This document shows positions 1 through 6,596 of a stretch of DNA of 56,244 bases, one piece after another. Source of the DNA: a virus; the IMG/VR virus record IMGVR_UViG_3300050821_002270, positions 1-56,244 of that record, one strand, 5' to 3'. Made by a program: the position numbers and the translations under genes. Below the pieces are notes generated by a model. It did not search any database and was not told where the DNA came from. It saw only the letters and a list, made by a program, of their open reading frames with translations. Numbering within the stretch: the stretch's first letter is position 1; each line of letters begins with the position of its first letter.

Positions 1-158
1 ACCCTTCCCGGCTGGCGCATCGATTCTCTGGACGGCGTAAAGATATGGCGCAGTCACCGAGACCAGCTGATCAAGCGCGGGCTCTTGGAGCAATCAGGGG
101 AAGGCCGCTCGGCTATGTTCCGCATCACCGACGCCGGCCGCCAAGCCCTCCAACCCCC
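1..158. repeat. Terminal direct repeat, left copy
   Basis: Bases 1-158 match 56087-56244 at 157 of 158 positions. The only difference is G at 69 versus T at 56155, which is synonymous (CTG/CTT, Leu) in the gene crossing the join. This is the overlap expected when a circular or circularly permuted genome is assembled as a linear contig. Confidence 0.95.
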
Positions 159-177
159 GGAGCCCAGCCATGGATGA
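1..177 (+). CDS. Small winged-helix-like protein, C-terminal part (continues from 56033)
   Basis: Position 1 is the first base of a codon. Reading on from the gene that starts at 56033 gives one protein of about 76 residues that stops at TGA 175-177. The stop overlaps the ATG at 170 of the next gene. The residues LIKRGLLEQSGEGRSAMF resemble the recognition helix and wing of a small winged-helix DNA-binding fold. Function is not known; a DNA-binding role is inferred from the fold pattern only. The 5' part is missing here because the contig was cut inside the gene. Confidence 0.75.
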   Translation, partial: TLPGWRIDSLDGVKIWRSHRDQLIKRGLLEQSGEGRSAMFRITDAGRQALQPPEPSHG

Positions 178-1063
178 TGTAGATATCGGGGGAGTGGTGG
201 AGCGGGCCCGGAAGCTTGGCGAGGACTATTTGTCAGCCAGCGTCGTTCTGGCGGAGCGCGGCAACACCGATGCGGCCCAAGAGGTTGCGGGACATGCGGC
301 GGACATCTTAGCCCTACTCGCCCACGTTGCCCAGCAACGGGAAGAGATAAAGCGCCGAGAAGAAATGCTCACCGAGACCGTTCGGCGCTCAGACGCATGG
401 CGAGCCCAAGTCGATGAACACGCGGAAACGATCCGATCCCTCCAATCCCTCCTCAAGTCCAGGGACGAGGAGATCGAACGTCTAACCGACCTTCTGGAGG
501 AAATGCAGGATTCTGTCTCCGCTAAGGTGGCCGCCGGGACTAAGGATGCAGTGCAGCGCGCGGAGATCGCCGAGCGTGAGTGGGCTGCGTCCAAGGAGCG
601 TCTCGCCTCCCTGGTGGAGGCTTGTAGGCCGTTCGTGGATGTCGGGAAGAGGTTCTTGTGGCGATACGAGGACTCGGCCGAGGCTCTGTGCTGGGCCAGC
701 CCAGATGGCGGAGACCTCATGCTCTCGGACTTCCGCAGAATAGCCGATGCGGTTGCAGAGATCGATATGACAGACAGCGCTAGCCATAGCGGACGCGGGT
801 CCCCTCCCGCGCCGTCCCCACAAGCCAGCCAAGCTGGAAAGGAACGCGACCCAACGCGCCTGCCGTGTCGCGATCTGACCGACGACGAACTAAACGCCGA
901 GGAAAAGCGAGTGGGCGGCGCTTGGGACGATTTTATAGAGCAGACCCGCGACCCTAATTACGAGGGCCACGCAGGCTCTCCGGGCGAGTGGATGGACGAA
1001 CGCCTGTGTGAGATCGCCACCGAACAGGATCGCCGACGCATCAAAGGAAAATCCGATGACTGA
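170..1063 (+). CDS. Coiled-coil phage protein, function unknown
   Basis: A 297-residue protein with a long, highly charged heptad region at about residues 55-155 (rich in E, R, K and L), predicted to form a coiled coil. A compact region around 150-195 contains CRPFVDVGKRF and two Trp. The C-terminal third is Pro/Ser-rich and then acidic. No signal peptide or membrane segment is seen. The start overlaps the stop of the winged-helix gene (ATGGATGA) and the end overlaps the next gene by 8 bases, so it lies inside a tightly coupled early operon. I recognise no catalytic motif. Confidence 0.8.
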   Translation: MDDVDIGGVVERARKLGEDYLSASVVLAERGNTDAAQEVAGHAADILALLAHVAQQREEIKRREEMLTETVRRSDAWRAQVDEHAETIRSLQSLLKSRDEEIERLTDLLEEMQDSVSAKVAAGTKDAVQRAEIAEREWAASKERLASLVEACRPFVDVGKRFLWRYEDSAEALCWASPDGGDLMLSDFRRIADAVAEIDMTDSASHSGRGSPPAPSPQASQAGKERDPTRLPCRDLTDDELNAEEKRVGGAWDDFIEQTRDPNYEGHAGSPGEWMDERLCEIATEQDRRRIKGKSDD

Positions 1064-1391
1064 CACCCAACCCCAGCCCACAAGGCGCTCTGTCCCTCCT
1101 ATCCCCGTGTGCGAGTCGTGCGGGGGCCTGATATTCATGGAGGGGAACACCAAGCGCCTGCGCGACGAAAAGGGCCACTTCACGGGAAAGTGCCGCCATC
1201 ATGTGTGCCCTGAGCCAGCGTCAACCTTTAGGCCGATGTCGGGGCGCTTCGACATTCCGCCAAGCCCGATGCCCCCGCGCTATCACGCAAAGCCCAAGCG
1301 CAAGACAGACTGGACCTCCATCACTGTGATAGCCATCTGCATTGTGGTCCTGGCGGCTCTGGGGGTTGCTGAGGGATGGGTGCCGCTGTGA
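1056..1391 (+). CDS. Small membrane protein with zinc-ribbon-like cysteines
   Basis: A 111-residue protein starting at the ATG at 1056, which overlaps the previous stop; an upstream in-frame start at 1008 would add 16 residues and overlap more. It has a CESCGG knuckle near residue 15, followed by a CRHHVC-type pair about 30 residues later, giving a possible zinc-binding site. The C-terminal residues from about 88 form one hydrophobic segment (SITVIAICIVVLAALGV). The likely topology is a cytoplasmic zinc-ribbon head anchored in the inner membrane. Function is unknown. Confidence 0.7.
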   Translation: MTDTQPQPTRRSVPPIPVCESCGGLIFMEGNTKRLRDEKGHFTGKCRHHVCPEPASTFRPMSGRFDIPPSPMPPRYHAKPKRKTDWTSITVIAICIVVLAALGVAEGWVPL

Positions 1392-1594
1392 GTGCCGACT
1401 ACGAACTACGCACACAAGCCGGAGCCCTTCTCGCGACCAGCCCAGACAAGGCAATCGCCCTGGCCAAGGCTGAGGAACTGAAGGAATCCTTCGACCGGGT
1501 TGTGGTCGAGCGTGTCGTTGTCGTGGAGCGCAGAACCCTCGTCGGAGAGTTCCTTTCCGAGCGGGCTAAGGCTGAAGCGGAAAGGGCGGCGTGA
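1376..1594 (+). CDS. Small hypothetical phage protein
   Basis: A 72-residue protein. GTG 1388 overlaps the previous stop (GTGA) and is a realistic alternative to ATG 1376; it would remove four residues. The sequence is mostly charged, with a Val-rich strand (VVVERVVVVERR) and an Ala/Glu-rich C-terminal helix. Its stop overlaps the GTG/ATG of the next gene. No family is recognised. Confidence 0.6.
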   Translation: MGAAVSADYELRTQAGALLATSPDKAIALAKAEELKESFDRVVVERVVVVERRTLVGEFLSERAKAEAERAA

Positions 1595-2214
1595 TGCGCG
1601 AGCGACCGATCCTCTTTTCTGCGCCTATGGTCCGAGCCCTGCTTGGTGGTCGCAAGACGCAGACGCGGCGCATCATGAAGCCTCAAATCCGCGTCGTGCG
1701 CGAGTGGGAATGGTATTGGGACGCACCCCGCAAAGGCTTTGGTTCTGCCGGAGCTAATGTGCGCCCTCAGGACGGCATTGGGCTTTCCCATTTCTGCCCC
1801 TACGGCCAGCCCGGCGACCGTCTCTGGGTTCGCGAAACTCTCCGCCGAGCACCAGACCTGTGGACATACGCAGCCGATGGCGCGGAAGTTGGCTGGCCTG
1901 GACGCCACGATCTAGCGGGTAAAAACCGAGATACCATCGTCTCCATCCACATGCCTCGCGTGGCGAGTCGCATCACGCTGGAGATCACCGAGGTCAGGGT
2001 TCAGCGCCTAGACGAAATCAGCGAAGAGGACGCCACAGAGGAGGGTTCAAAAGAGCCTTCCCTTGTCCCCATCATTGGAGCGTGCTGGTCTGAGCGCGAT
2101 GCTTACGCGAAGCTTTGGGAGCACATCAACGGCCCCGGCTCATGGGAAGCCAATCCGTTCGTCTGGACCGTGTCGTTCAAGCGCGTCGAAAAAGAGCGTC
2201 AGGAGGCGTATTGA
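1591..2214 (+). CDS. ASCH-domain-like phage protein
   Basis: About 207 residues from GTG 1591 (GTGA overlap with the upstream stop); ATG 1594 is the next codon. The N-terminus RPILFSAPMVRALLGGRKTQ followed by TRR is characteristic of a widespread phage/prophage family with an ASCH (PUA-like, RNA-binding) fold. GDRLWVRET and RITLEITEVRVQRL fit the later beta strands of the domain, and the C-terminus NPFVWTVSFKRV is also typical. ASCH domains are thought to bind RNA or modified nucleotides; the exact role in phages is not established. It ends in an ATG overlap with the next gene. Confidence 0.8.
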   Translation: MMRERPILFSAPMVRALLGGRKTQTRRIMKPQIRVVREWEWYWDAPRKGFGSAGANVRPQDGIGLSHFCPYGQPGDRLWVRETLRRAPDLWTYAADGAEVGWPGRHDLAGKNRDTIVSIHMPRVASRITLEITEVRVQRLDEISEEDATEEGSKEPSLVPIIGACWSERDAYAKLWEHINGPGSWEANPFVWTVSFKRVEKERQEAY

Positions 2215-2423
2215 TGGCCGACCGGGAGCCGCCTCAATGGAGCACAGGCAGGCCGCCGAAGTCCGGTATCTACATCGGCTTCAGCGACCACCCAGAGCGA
2301 TCCGACAAAGCGGGTGTCTACCGATGGGATGGCGCAACCTTCCAGCATGTAAGCGGCTGGTTTGATCACGCCATCACGCATTGGATGGAGACGGACTTTC
2401 CCAACGAGCCTACGCAGCCGTAA
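2214..2423 (+). CDS. Small hypothetical protein at the end of the early operon
   Basis: A 69-residue protein. The start is chosen at ATG 2214, directly after a strong AGGAGG at about 2202 and touching the previous stop. It is rich in aromatics (GIYIGFSD, GVYRWDG, HWMETDF), suggesting a small beta fold. It converges with the late operon and overlaps the end of the leftward gene at 2410 by 14 bases. Function is not known. Confidence 0.7.
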   Translation: MADREPPQWSTGRPPKSGIYIGFSDHPERSDKAGVYRWDGATFQHVSGWFDHAITHWMETDFPNEPTQP

Positions 2424-2946
2424 ACGTCACACTCGCCGTTCCCGTCGCTCCAGTGGAGTCCGTAGCCGTAACCTCAAGGGTATCGGTTCCGGCGGTCGTC
2501 GGGGCATTGAAGAGGCCATCCGAGGTCAGCGAGGAACCCGTGCTGAACGGCGAGGACGTGCTGAAGGTGTACGGAGCCGTCCCGCCGGAAGCGACGAGCT
2601 GAGTGGACGGCATAGAGCCCACAGCGGCGTCAATGGTGGTCGGGGTGATGGTGATGGCGACGGGAACGGACGCGAGGGCCGCAATAGCCTTCGCAGCATC
2701 AGCCGTGGCGCTCGCGGAGGCCGTCAGGGCATCCACTTGCGGGGTAAAGTCGGCCGGCGCTCCCGCGCCCGAGTTCTGAAGATCGGTCACGGCCTTAGTG
2801 AGGGCGGCAGTTGCGTCCGTCTGGGCTTTGACGGCGGCAGTGAGGTCGGCGGCGCTTTTGGTCATGGCTGGGATTCCGTGTTCATAGAGGAAAGCGAGGA
2901 CGGTTTCGAGGCGGGAAGTCTCTAGGCGAGGACGGCGACCGAACAT
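2410..2946 (-). CDS. Ig-like domain protein at the distal end of the late operon
   Basis: 178 residues from ATG 2946, or 151 from an internal ATG at 2865. Residues about 28-90 form an Ala-rich helical segment (AALTKAVTDLQNSG). The C-terminal ~85 residues form an Ig-like/BIg-type beta domain with ITITPTTIDAAVG, QLVASGGTAPYTFS and DTLEVTATDSTGATG. Phages often carry such domains on the virion surface, where they bind surface polysaccharides. It is the last gene of the late operon, 12 bases after its neighbour. A role as a head or tail decoration is inferred. Confidence 0.75.
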   Translation of the reverse strand: MFGRRPRLETSRLETVLAFLYEHGIPAMTKSAADLTAAVKAQTDATAALTKAVTDLQNSGAGAPADFTPQVDALTASASATADAAKAIAALASVPVAITITPTTIDAAVGSMPSTQLVASGGTAPYTFSTSSPFSTGSSLTSDGLFNAPTTAGTDTLEVTATDSTGATGTASVTFTAA

Positions 2947-2957
2947 ATCATCGGCGC

Positions 2958-3161
2958 TCAGGTTTTTGCAGCAGCATCAAGATCGGCTTCGGCCTTCGTG
3001 AGATCGGCATTCGCGGCAGCCACCATGGAGGCCAAGGCGGTATCCACCGAGGCTTGATCCTCCAGAGAACTCGTGGATTTGATATCGGTTGCGAGCTGCA
3101 TCCCAACCGGGATCAGGCTGGTGATCAGGTTCAGGAGTTGAACGATAGCGGCGGGGTTCAT
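2958..3161 (-). CDS. Small helical protein of the lysis region
   Basis: 67 residues. The N-terminal half is hydrophobic (IVQLLNLITSLIPVGMQLA) and could be one membrane segment; the C-terminal half is an Ala/Asp-rich amphipathic helix. It overlaps the lipoprotein gene upstream by 4 bases. Its position just after the lysozyme and lipoprotein suggests a lysis accessory, but no family is recognised. Confidence 0.65.
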   Translation of the reverse strand: MNPAAIVQLLNLITSLIPVGMQLATDIKSTSSLEDQASVDTALASMVAAANADLTKAEADLDAAAKT

Positions 3162-3499
3162 TTGGAGGCTCCAGTGGTAATGGTGATGATGTCGGCAGCC
3201 AAAGCCGTCACCGAGGCAATCTCCACCGCGATGTTCGCCGAGTGGTTCGCCAGGTAGATCGTGTTGGCGTCGTTCAGAGCCGCCTGGGCTTGCTTCAGGT
3301 CCGCCGAGACGGTCGCAGCCGTTTGACCATGTAGCAGCCCGCTCTTGGCCGCAGCATCAGCCGCATCAGCCGCGCCCTTGAGGGCCGCAGCAGCGTCCGT
3401 AAGGCCCTTTCCGGCAGTGATGGAGGCGTTGCCGCCGCCGAGGGTGGAGCACGCTCCTAGGGCCATGCAGAGTCCGAGGACGGGGAGGATTTTTGTCAT
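3158..3499 (-). CDS. Predicted lipoprotein of the lysis cassette
   Basis: 113 residues from ATG 3499; an upstream in-frame extension to 3613 runs inside the lysozyme gene and lacks a good start context. The N-terminus MTKILPVLGLCMALGACSTL is a classic signal peptide II with lipobox LGAC, so the protein should be lipidated and moved to the outer membrane. The rest is an Ala/Asp-rich helical stretch. It follows the endolysin with a 4-base overlap. This position and topology match an o-spanin (Rz1-like) role, although it is longer and less Pro-rich than Rz1; o-spanin is an inference. Confidence 0.75.
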   Translation of the reverse strand: MTKILPVLGLCMALGACSTLGGGNASITAGKGLTDAAAALKGAADAADAAAKSGLLHGQTAATVSADLKQAQAALNDANTIYLANHSANIAVEIASVTALAADIITITTGASK

Positions 3500-4002
3500 T
3501 GGTCTTGTCCTTGCGATGGGGCGTTGGTGTTCCAAAGGGCCACTTCCGCAGTTCGGCGACGAACGAGGCCATTCTCTTTCACGGCCACGCCATTGACGTG
3601 CCCATAAACCCACTTTGGAAACTCAAGAACGGCTTCATCCAGATCATCCATCTTGATAAGATGGCAAAGAGTCGATGCAGCGAAGTTGCCGACGCCGGCA
3701 TTGTACGCAAAATCTATGACGGCTCCATATTGGCAGGCATCTAGGTTATTCACGGCCACACCAAGCGTATCGCATACCGCCTGCGCAATAGTTCCGAGGT
3801 CCTTCAGGGCAAGCGCTTCCGCCGCCGCCGCATCTAGCGTGGCGGACCAGAGAGGGTCTGTAGGGCCGTCAAGCTTGTGACTCCACCCAATTTCCCAATT
3901 GCCGACCGGATCACGCGTTCGCCGGGGCTCGAATTGGCCAGCGCTCCCTTCGAACTGGTGGATAATATCCAGCACTTGCACGGGAACCGGGCGCGGGTTC
4001 AT
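3496..4002 (-). CDS. GH24 (T4-type) endolysin, muramidase
   Basis: 168 residues from ATG 4002, whose ATGA overlaps the stop of the small membrane gene upstream. The N-terminus runs VLDIIHQFEG, with the catalytic Glu in FEG, then RDPVGNWEIGWSH, which aligns with the DxxGxxTIGxGH region of T4-type lysozymes. AVIDFAYNAGVGNFAAST and the C-terminal GLVRRRTAE are also typical. It cleaves the MurNAc-GlcNAc bond of peptidoglycan. No signal peptide is seen, so release depends on a holin. Oddly, the catalytic Thr (Thr26 in T4 lysozyme) is replaced by Glu, and the Glu-Asp spacing is 4 residues longer than in T4. Confidence 0.9.
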   Translation of the reverse strand: MNPRPVPVQVLDIIHQFEGSAGQFEPRRTRDPVGNWEIGWSHKLDGPTDPLWSATLDAAAAEALALKDLGTIAQAVCDTLGVAVNNLDACQYGAVIDFAYNAGVGNFAASTLCHLIKMDDLDEAVLEFPKWVYGHVNGVAVKENGLVRRRTAEVALWNTNAPSQGQDQ

Positions 4003-4121
4003 CCTGCCATCTTCGAAACGAGGAAATACGCCAGCCCAGCAAGGAGAGTTGCTCCAAGCCCAATAGCCACGATGTAAATCCATTCTGGGAACAGATGCGG
4101 CTTGGGGCGTAGGCGTGGCAT
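3999..4121 (-). CDS. 40-residue single-span membrane protein (holin/antiholin candidate)
   Basis: An ATG at 4121 opens a 40-residue frame with a basic N-terminus (PRLRPKP) and one hydrophobic span (IYIVAIGLGATLLAGLAYFLV), ending at a TGA that overlaps the endolysin ATG. It starts 2 bases after the stop of the two-span membrane gene upstream. The length, topology and place between a membrane gene and the lysozyme suggest a lysis role such as holin partner; no family is recognised. Confidence 0.7.
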   Translation of the reverse strand: MPRLRPKPHLFPEWIYIVAIGLGATLLAGLAYFLVSKMAG

Positions 4122-4123
4122 GG

Positions 4124-4501
4124 TTAGGCAGTCGTGGTAGTGATCTTGGGCGGAACGCCTGCCGTCGCTACCGTGGTAGTAGTCGAGGGCGTCTCGCCCT
4201 GCTTGATCACGGCGGCGGATTGGGCGGTCATCACGTCAGTGCCACCCTTTGTGCCTCCGAAAAGGTGATTCCCGATCAGGACCAGCACGCCAACAATAGC
4301 CGTGATGAACTGCATGTACGAGGCGTTTGCCAGCAGCTTAGGATTCGTCTGGATCATCACTAGGATGTAGATCACCAACCCGAACGTCCCCACGATGAAC
4401 ATGAAGCGGTTGCTCGTCGGAAGGCGGCTGATGATGGCGGCTCGGATCGACGGTTCCTCCGGGATTGGCGCCAATGGCTGAAGCGGAGGGTAATCAGTCA
4501 T
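4124..4501 (-). CDS. Holin-like membrane protein
   Basis: 125 residues with two hydrophobic segments, about 33-52 (FMFIVGTFGLVIYILVM) and about 66-83 (FITAIVGVLVLIGNHLF), separated by a short polar loop. A Thr/Val-rich soluble tail follows. This two-span topology, directly upstream of a membrane peptide and the endolysin, fits a class II-type holin that permits lysozyme release. Its start overlaps the stop of a short upstream frame (4498-4626). Assignment rests on topology and position, not on sequence family. Confidence 0.75.
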   Translation of the reverse strand: MTDYPPLQPLAPIPEEPSIRAAIISRLPTSNRFMFIVGTFGLVIYILVMIQTNPKLLANASYMQFITAIVGVLVLIGNHLFGGTKGGTDVMTAQSAAVIKQGETPSTTTTVATAGVPPKITTTTA

Positions 4502-4626
4502 TCTCGCCCCTCAAGCAGGCGCTCACGGATGATGCGGCGGATGGCTTGCGGGCGCGAGAGTACACTATCCGCCGCGTCTCGCCAATTATCCAGCGCCACC
4601 TTTTCTTCCGGGTGACGGCTGCACAC
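4498..4626 (-). CDS. Possible 42-residue basic helical protein
   Basis: A frame beginning at GTG 4626 encodes a charged peptide with EEKVALDNWRDA and SRPQAIRRIIRERLLEG, the pattern of a short ribbon-helix-helix or C-terminal helix pair. Its TGA overlaps the ATG of the holin-like gene (ATGA), as between most genes of this operon. There is no clear Shine-Dalgarno, and the frame stays open upstream without a better start, so the true start is uncertain. Confidence 0.4.
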   Translation of the reverse strand: MCSRHPEEKVALDNWRDAADSVLSRPQAIRRIIRERLLEGRE

Positions 4627-4696
4627 GAGCCGCGATGGCAGAGGTTTCCACGCCCCAGACCCGCATGTGGCAGGCCCAAGCGGAACTATAGCAGGC

Positions 4697-4736
4697 GCGG
4701 GTGCGAGCGCCCAGATTGCTCCGGGCGCTCGCCCGC
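4697..4736. other. GC-rich stem-loop in the intergenic island
   Basis: GAGCGCCC (4705-4712) pairs with GGGCGCTC (4723-4730), extended by GCGGG/CCCGC after a small internal loop. No T-run follows on either strand, so it is not a standard terminator. It could be an RNA processing or regulatory hairpin upstream of the lysis genes. Confidence 0.5.
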
Positions 4737-4843
4737 TATGCCTTGAAGCGACGATAGCCGTGGCGCCGGCGCCAGACCCAGCGGGTTCGGCTCAGGCGCG
4801 GTCGATGACGGTGGAAGTTCATGGAAATGGTCCGTCAAAACCG

Positions 4844-4872
4844 TTGATGACGTGACCGCGCCGTGAGAGAAT
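4844..4872 (+). promoter_or_regulatory. Candidate rightward sigma70-type promoter
   Basis: TTGATG (4844-4849), a 17-base spacer and GAGAAT (4867-4872). It points to the terminator at 4923-4957, with no protein-coding frame between them. The match to consensus is moderate. Confidence 0.35.
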
Positions 4873-4922
4873 CCAAGCTCCTGCGAAGGAAGCCAGACGC
4901 GTTCACGACGCGGCCGGTTAGA

Positions 4923-4957
4923 CGCCTCGGCCCCCTGAATCAGGGCCGGGGCGTTTT
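4923..4957 (+). terminator. Rho-independent terminator, rightward
   Basis: An 11-bp stem (CGCCTCGGCCC/GGGCCGGGGCG, one G-T pair) with a 9-base loop is followed by TTTT at 4954-4957. It works only on the plus strand, although all annotated genes around it are leftward. Confidence 0.75.
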
Positions 4958-5026
4958 GCTGTTTAGGGTCATGGCGACATGAGGCGACTCCATCAGGTGA
5001 GCGATGGGGAGAGGTTGATCGCGACG

Positions 5027-5144
5027 AATTTCGCCGTCTAATTCGCCTTGGATTTCGCCAGAATTTCGCCGAACTTTTTGGCGAAATATTGAAAACATTG
5101 AATAAAATTCAATTAGTTTCGCCAATGATGGTCCCTATTTCGCC
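5027..5144. repeat. Iteron-like cluster of TTTCGCC motifs
   Basis: Within 118 bases, (A)TTTCGCC or the variant ATTCGCC occurs seven times: at about 5028, 5041, 5052, 5063, 5117 and 5137 on the plus strand, and inverted at 5080-5087. The stretch is AT-rich for this genome. Such arrays serve as replication iterons or as operators. The last copy lies within the 3' end of the 5135-5848 gene. Confidence 0.7.
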
Positions 5145-5848
5145 GACTTGGGCTTCGGACCCGTCTTTTGTTTGCCCCGGACGGCCCGCATTCTGACGCG
5201 AGTCACGCTGTGTTCGGGCAGACATTGGGCAAAATGAGCGACCATGTCATCGTCGGTGCGATGCACTGGCTCGCGAACGGTTTTGTAGAGTTCCCACCAA
5301 GCATTTAATGTGGTCGCGCTAACCGGCGGCTTGGATGTCGAATTCTTTGGCTCAGAGAAAGGGGGAGCCAAGATGTCCGGCGGAGGCGGGGGGATCGACG
5401 AAGGTTTATAGCCGTAGACCATCGGCACGGTGGGGACTGTAGGCGCGCTGCCGAGCTGAAGGGCGAGCCCCTCGATTCCTACTGGATCAAGCCTTACTCC
5501 GGTTAGTTCCCGGTCACCCCCGGTACTGCGAAGCTGAAATCCCCCACCAGCGACACGCCCCGTCCCTTTGGGAGCCACAATGGTGATGGAGCCCAAGTCC
5601 CAAAACCGCTGTTCGGCCTGATCAATCCAGTCTCCCGATTCCAACAGGACATAGGAGCCGACCTGGCTTGATGGCTGGCCGGCGCTCACCTCGAACACGC
5701 GATGTGCAGCCGCCCTTATGGCGCCGGAGCGTATGCCCGCCTCTAGCGCATCGACGACTGTCGAGGCGGAGACTGGCCGCAGGCGTTCGATGGCCGCCCT
5801 GGGCGGAATCCACGCCTCGTACTCTTCGACCGGAATGCCATCTGCCAT
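5135..5848 (-). CDS. Hypothetical protein beside the iteron cluster
   Basis: 237 residues. The N-terminus (EEYEAWIPPRAAIERL) and a helix-rich stretch with STVVDALEAGIRSGAIRAAAHRV precede a beta-rich middle. A Pro-rich linker (SSIPPPPPDILAPPF) at about 150-160 follows, then a compact basic C-terminal domain with LNAWWELYKTVREPVHRTDDD and a Lys-rich tail. Its own promoter may be present (TATACT at 5891-5886, minus strand), and the TTTCGCC array begins inside its 3' end. A DNA-binding or initiator role is a guess from context; no family is recognised. Confidence 0.7.
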   Translation of the reverse strand: MADGIPVEEYEAWIPPRAAIERLRPVSASTVVDALEAGIRSGAIRAAAHRVFEVSAGQPSSQVGSYVLLESGDWIDQAEQRFWDLGSITIVAPKGTGRVAGGGFQLRSTGGDRELTGVRLDPVGIEGLALQLGSAPTVPTVPMVYGYKPSSIPPPPPDILAPPFSEPKNSTSKPPVSATTLNAWWELYKTVREPVHRTDDDMVAHFAQCLPEHSVTRVRMRAVRGKQKTGPKPKSAK

Positions 5849-5885
5849 GGCCCCGGGAGGCTTCGGCGCCGAGGACCCTGAGTCA

Positions 5886-5913
5886 AGTATATTGTTACCG
5901 TCACATTAATGAC
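5886..5913 (-). promoter_or_regulatory. Candidate promoter/operator upstream of the 5135-5848 gene
   Basis: On the minus strand TATACT (5891-5886) is a good -10 hexamer, but the -35 is poor. Just upstream lies the imperfect palindrome GTCACATTAATGAC (5900-5913). Together they suggest a regulated promoter for this gene. Confidence 0.35.
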
Positions 5914-5993
5914 TCCGAGGATGCGGGCTGGACAGCCGATGTGCGACGGAGGTTCCGGGATCGCCTCGTCAGCCAGCTGAAAGGTCGCCGCCC

Positions 5994-6395
5994 TTACTGC
6001 GGCTTCCCGTCAGCAATGTTCGGGCAGAAGAACACCTGACCGGGAAATTCCGAGACGCCCTTGAAAGCCTTATTCCACACAAGGCCGTTGATGCGCTGTT
6101 GCCAGACTAAGGATTTGCAATATTCGTCTATGCTCGCCCTGAGCTGCGTATCGATCTCGGTCTGACTGTCCTCAATCTTGGCGATCTCGACTTCGTTCGT
6201 CTGCGCTTGGGTTTCCACCCGCGCTAGGCGACGACTGATTTCGGAGTTCTCGTTGGTCAGCGACGTCACCTGATTGGAAAGCCCATTGACCTGCAACAGG
6301 AACGTGATTAGGCCGCCGATGACCAGAAATCCCAGCGTTCCGAATGAGGCCCACGTTTGCCACTTGGCCGAGCCGTTCCCATTGGACGGGGCCAT
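5994..6395 (-). CDS. Membrane-anchored coiled-coil protein (i-spanin candidate)
   Basis: 133 residues. After a short polar N-terminus there is one membrane span at about 17-35 (FGTLGFLVIGGLITFLLQV), then a long periplasmic coiled coil to about residue 90 (NENSEISRRLARVETQ). A small C-terminal domain carries two Cys (YCKSL, FFCPN). N-in/C-out topology with a coiled coil is that of an inner-membrane spanin (Rz-like). The outer-membrane lipoprotein candidate is encoded 2.5 kb downstream. Spanin function is inferred from topology. Confidence 0.7.
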   Translation of the reverse strand: MAPSNGNGSAKWQTWASFGTLGFLVIGGLITFLLQVNGLSNQVTSLTNENSEISRRLARVETQAQTNEVEIAKIEDSQTEIDTQLRASIDEYCKSLVWQQRINGLVWNKAFKGVSEFPGQVFFCPNIADGKPQ

Positions 6396-6396
6396 A

Positions 6397-6588
6397 TCAT
6401 CCGCCCCCCAGATGGCTCAGGATCGTCTTGGCGAAGGCCCCGATGAGAATGCCGCCGCCGCAGATCGCGCCACGAAGCCACCAGCGGTCACGGACCAATC
6501 CCCTAATCGCTTCGTCCCAATCCCCGCCACGCCGCTTTAGCTCCGCGACCTCTGCCAGCAGTGTCCCCAGGTCGCGCTCTGCGGTCAT
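6397..6588 (-). CDS. XhlA-like small membrane protein
   Basis: 63 residues. An N-terminal amphipathic helix (TLLAEVAELKRRGGDWDEA) is followed by one C-terminal hydrophobic segment (LRGAICGGGILIGAFAKTIL). This arrangement is that of the haemolysin XhlA family, which acts with holins in phage lysis. It overlaps nothing but follows the four-span membrane gene within 8 bases and precedes the spanin candidate by one base. Confidence 0.65.
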   Translation of the reverse strand: MTAERDLGTLLAEVAELKRRGGDWDEAIRGLVRDRWWLRGAICGGGILIGAFAKTILSHLGGG

Positions 6589-6596
6589 GGAGGGCG

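Noticed and set aside
2362-2925. 187-codon rightward ORF rich in Gly and Arg
   Set aside because: Antisense to the Ig-like gene at 2410-2946; low complexity and no plausible start.
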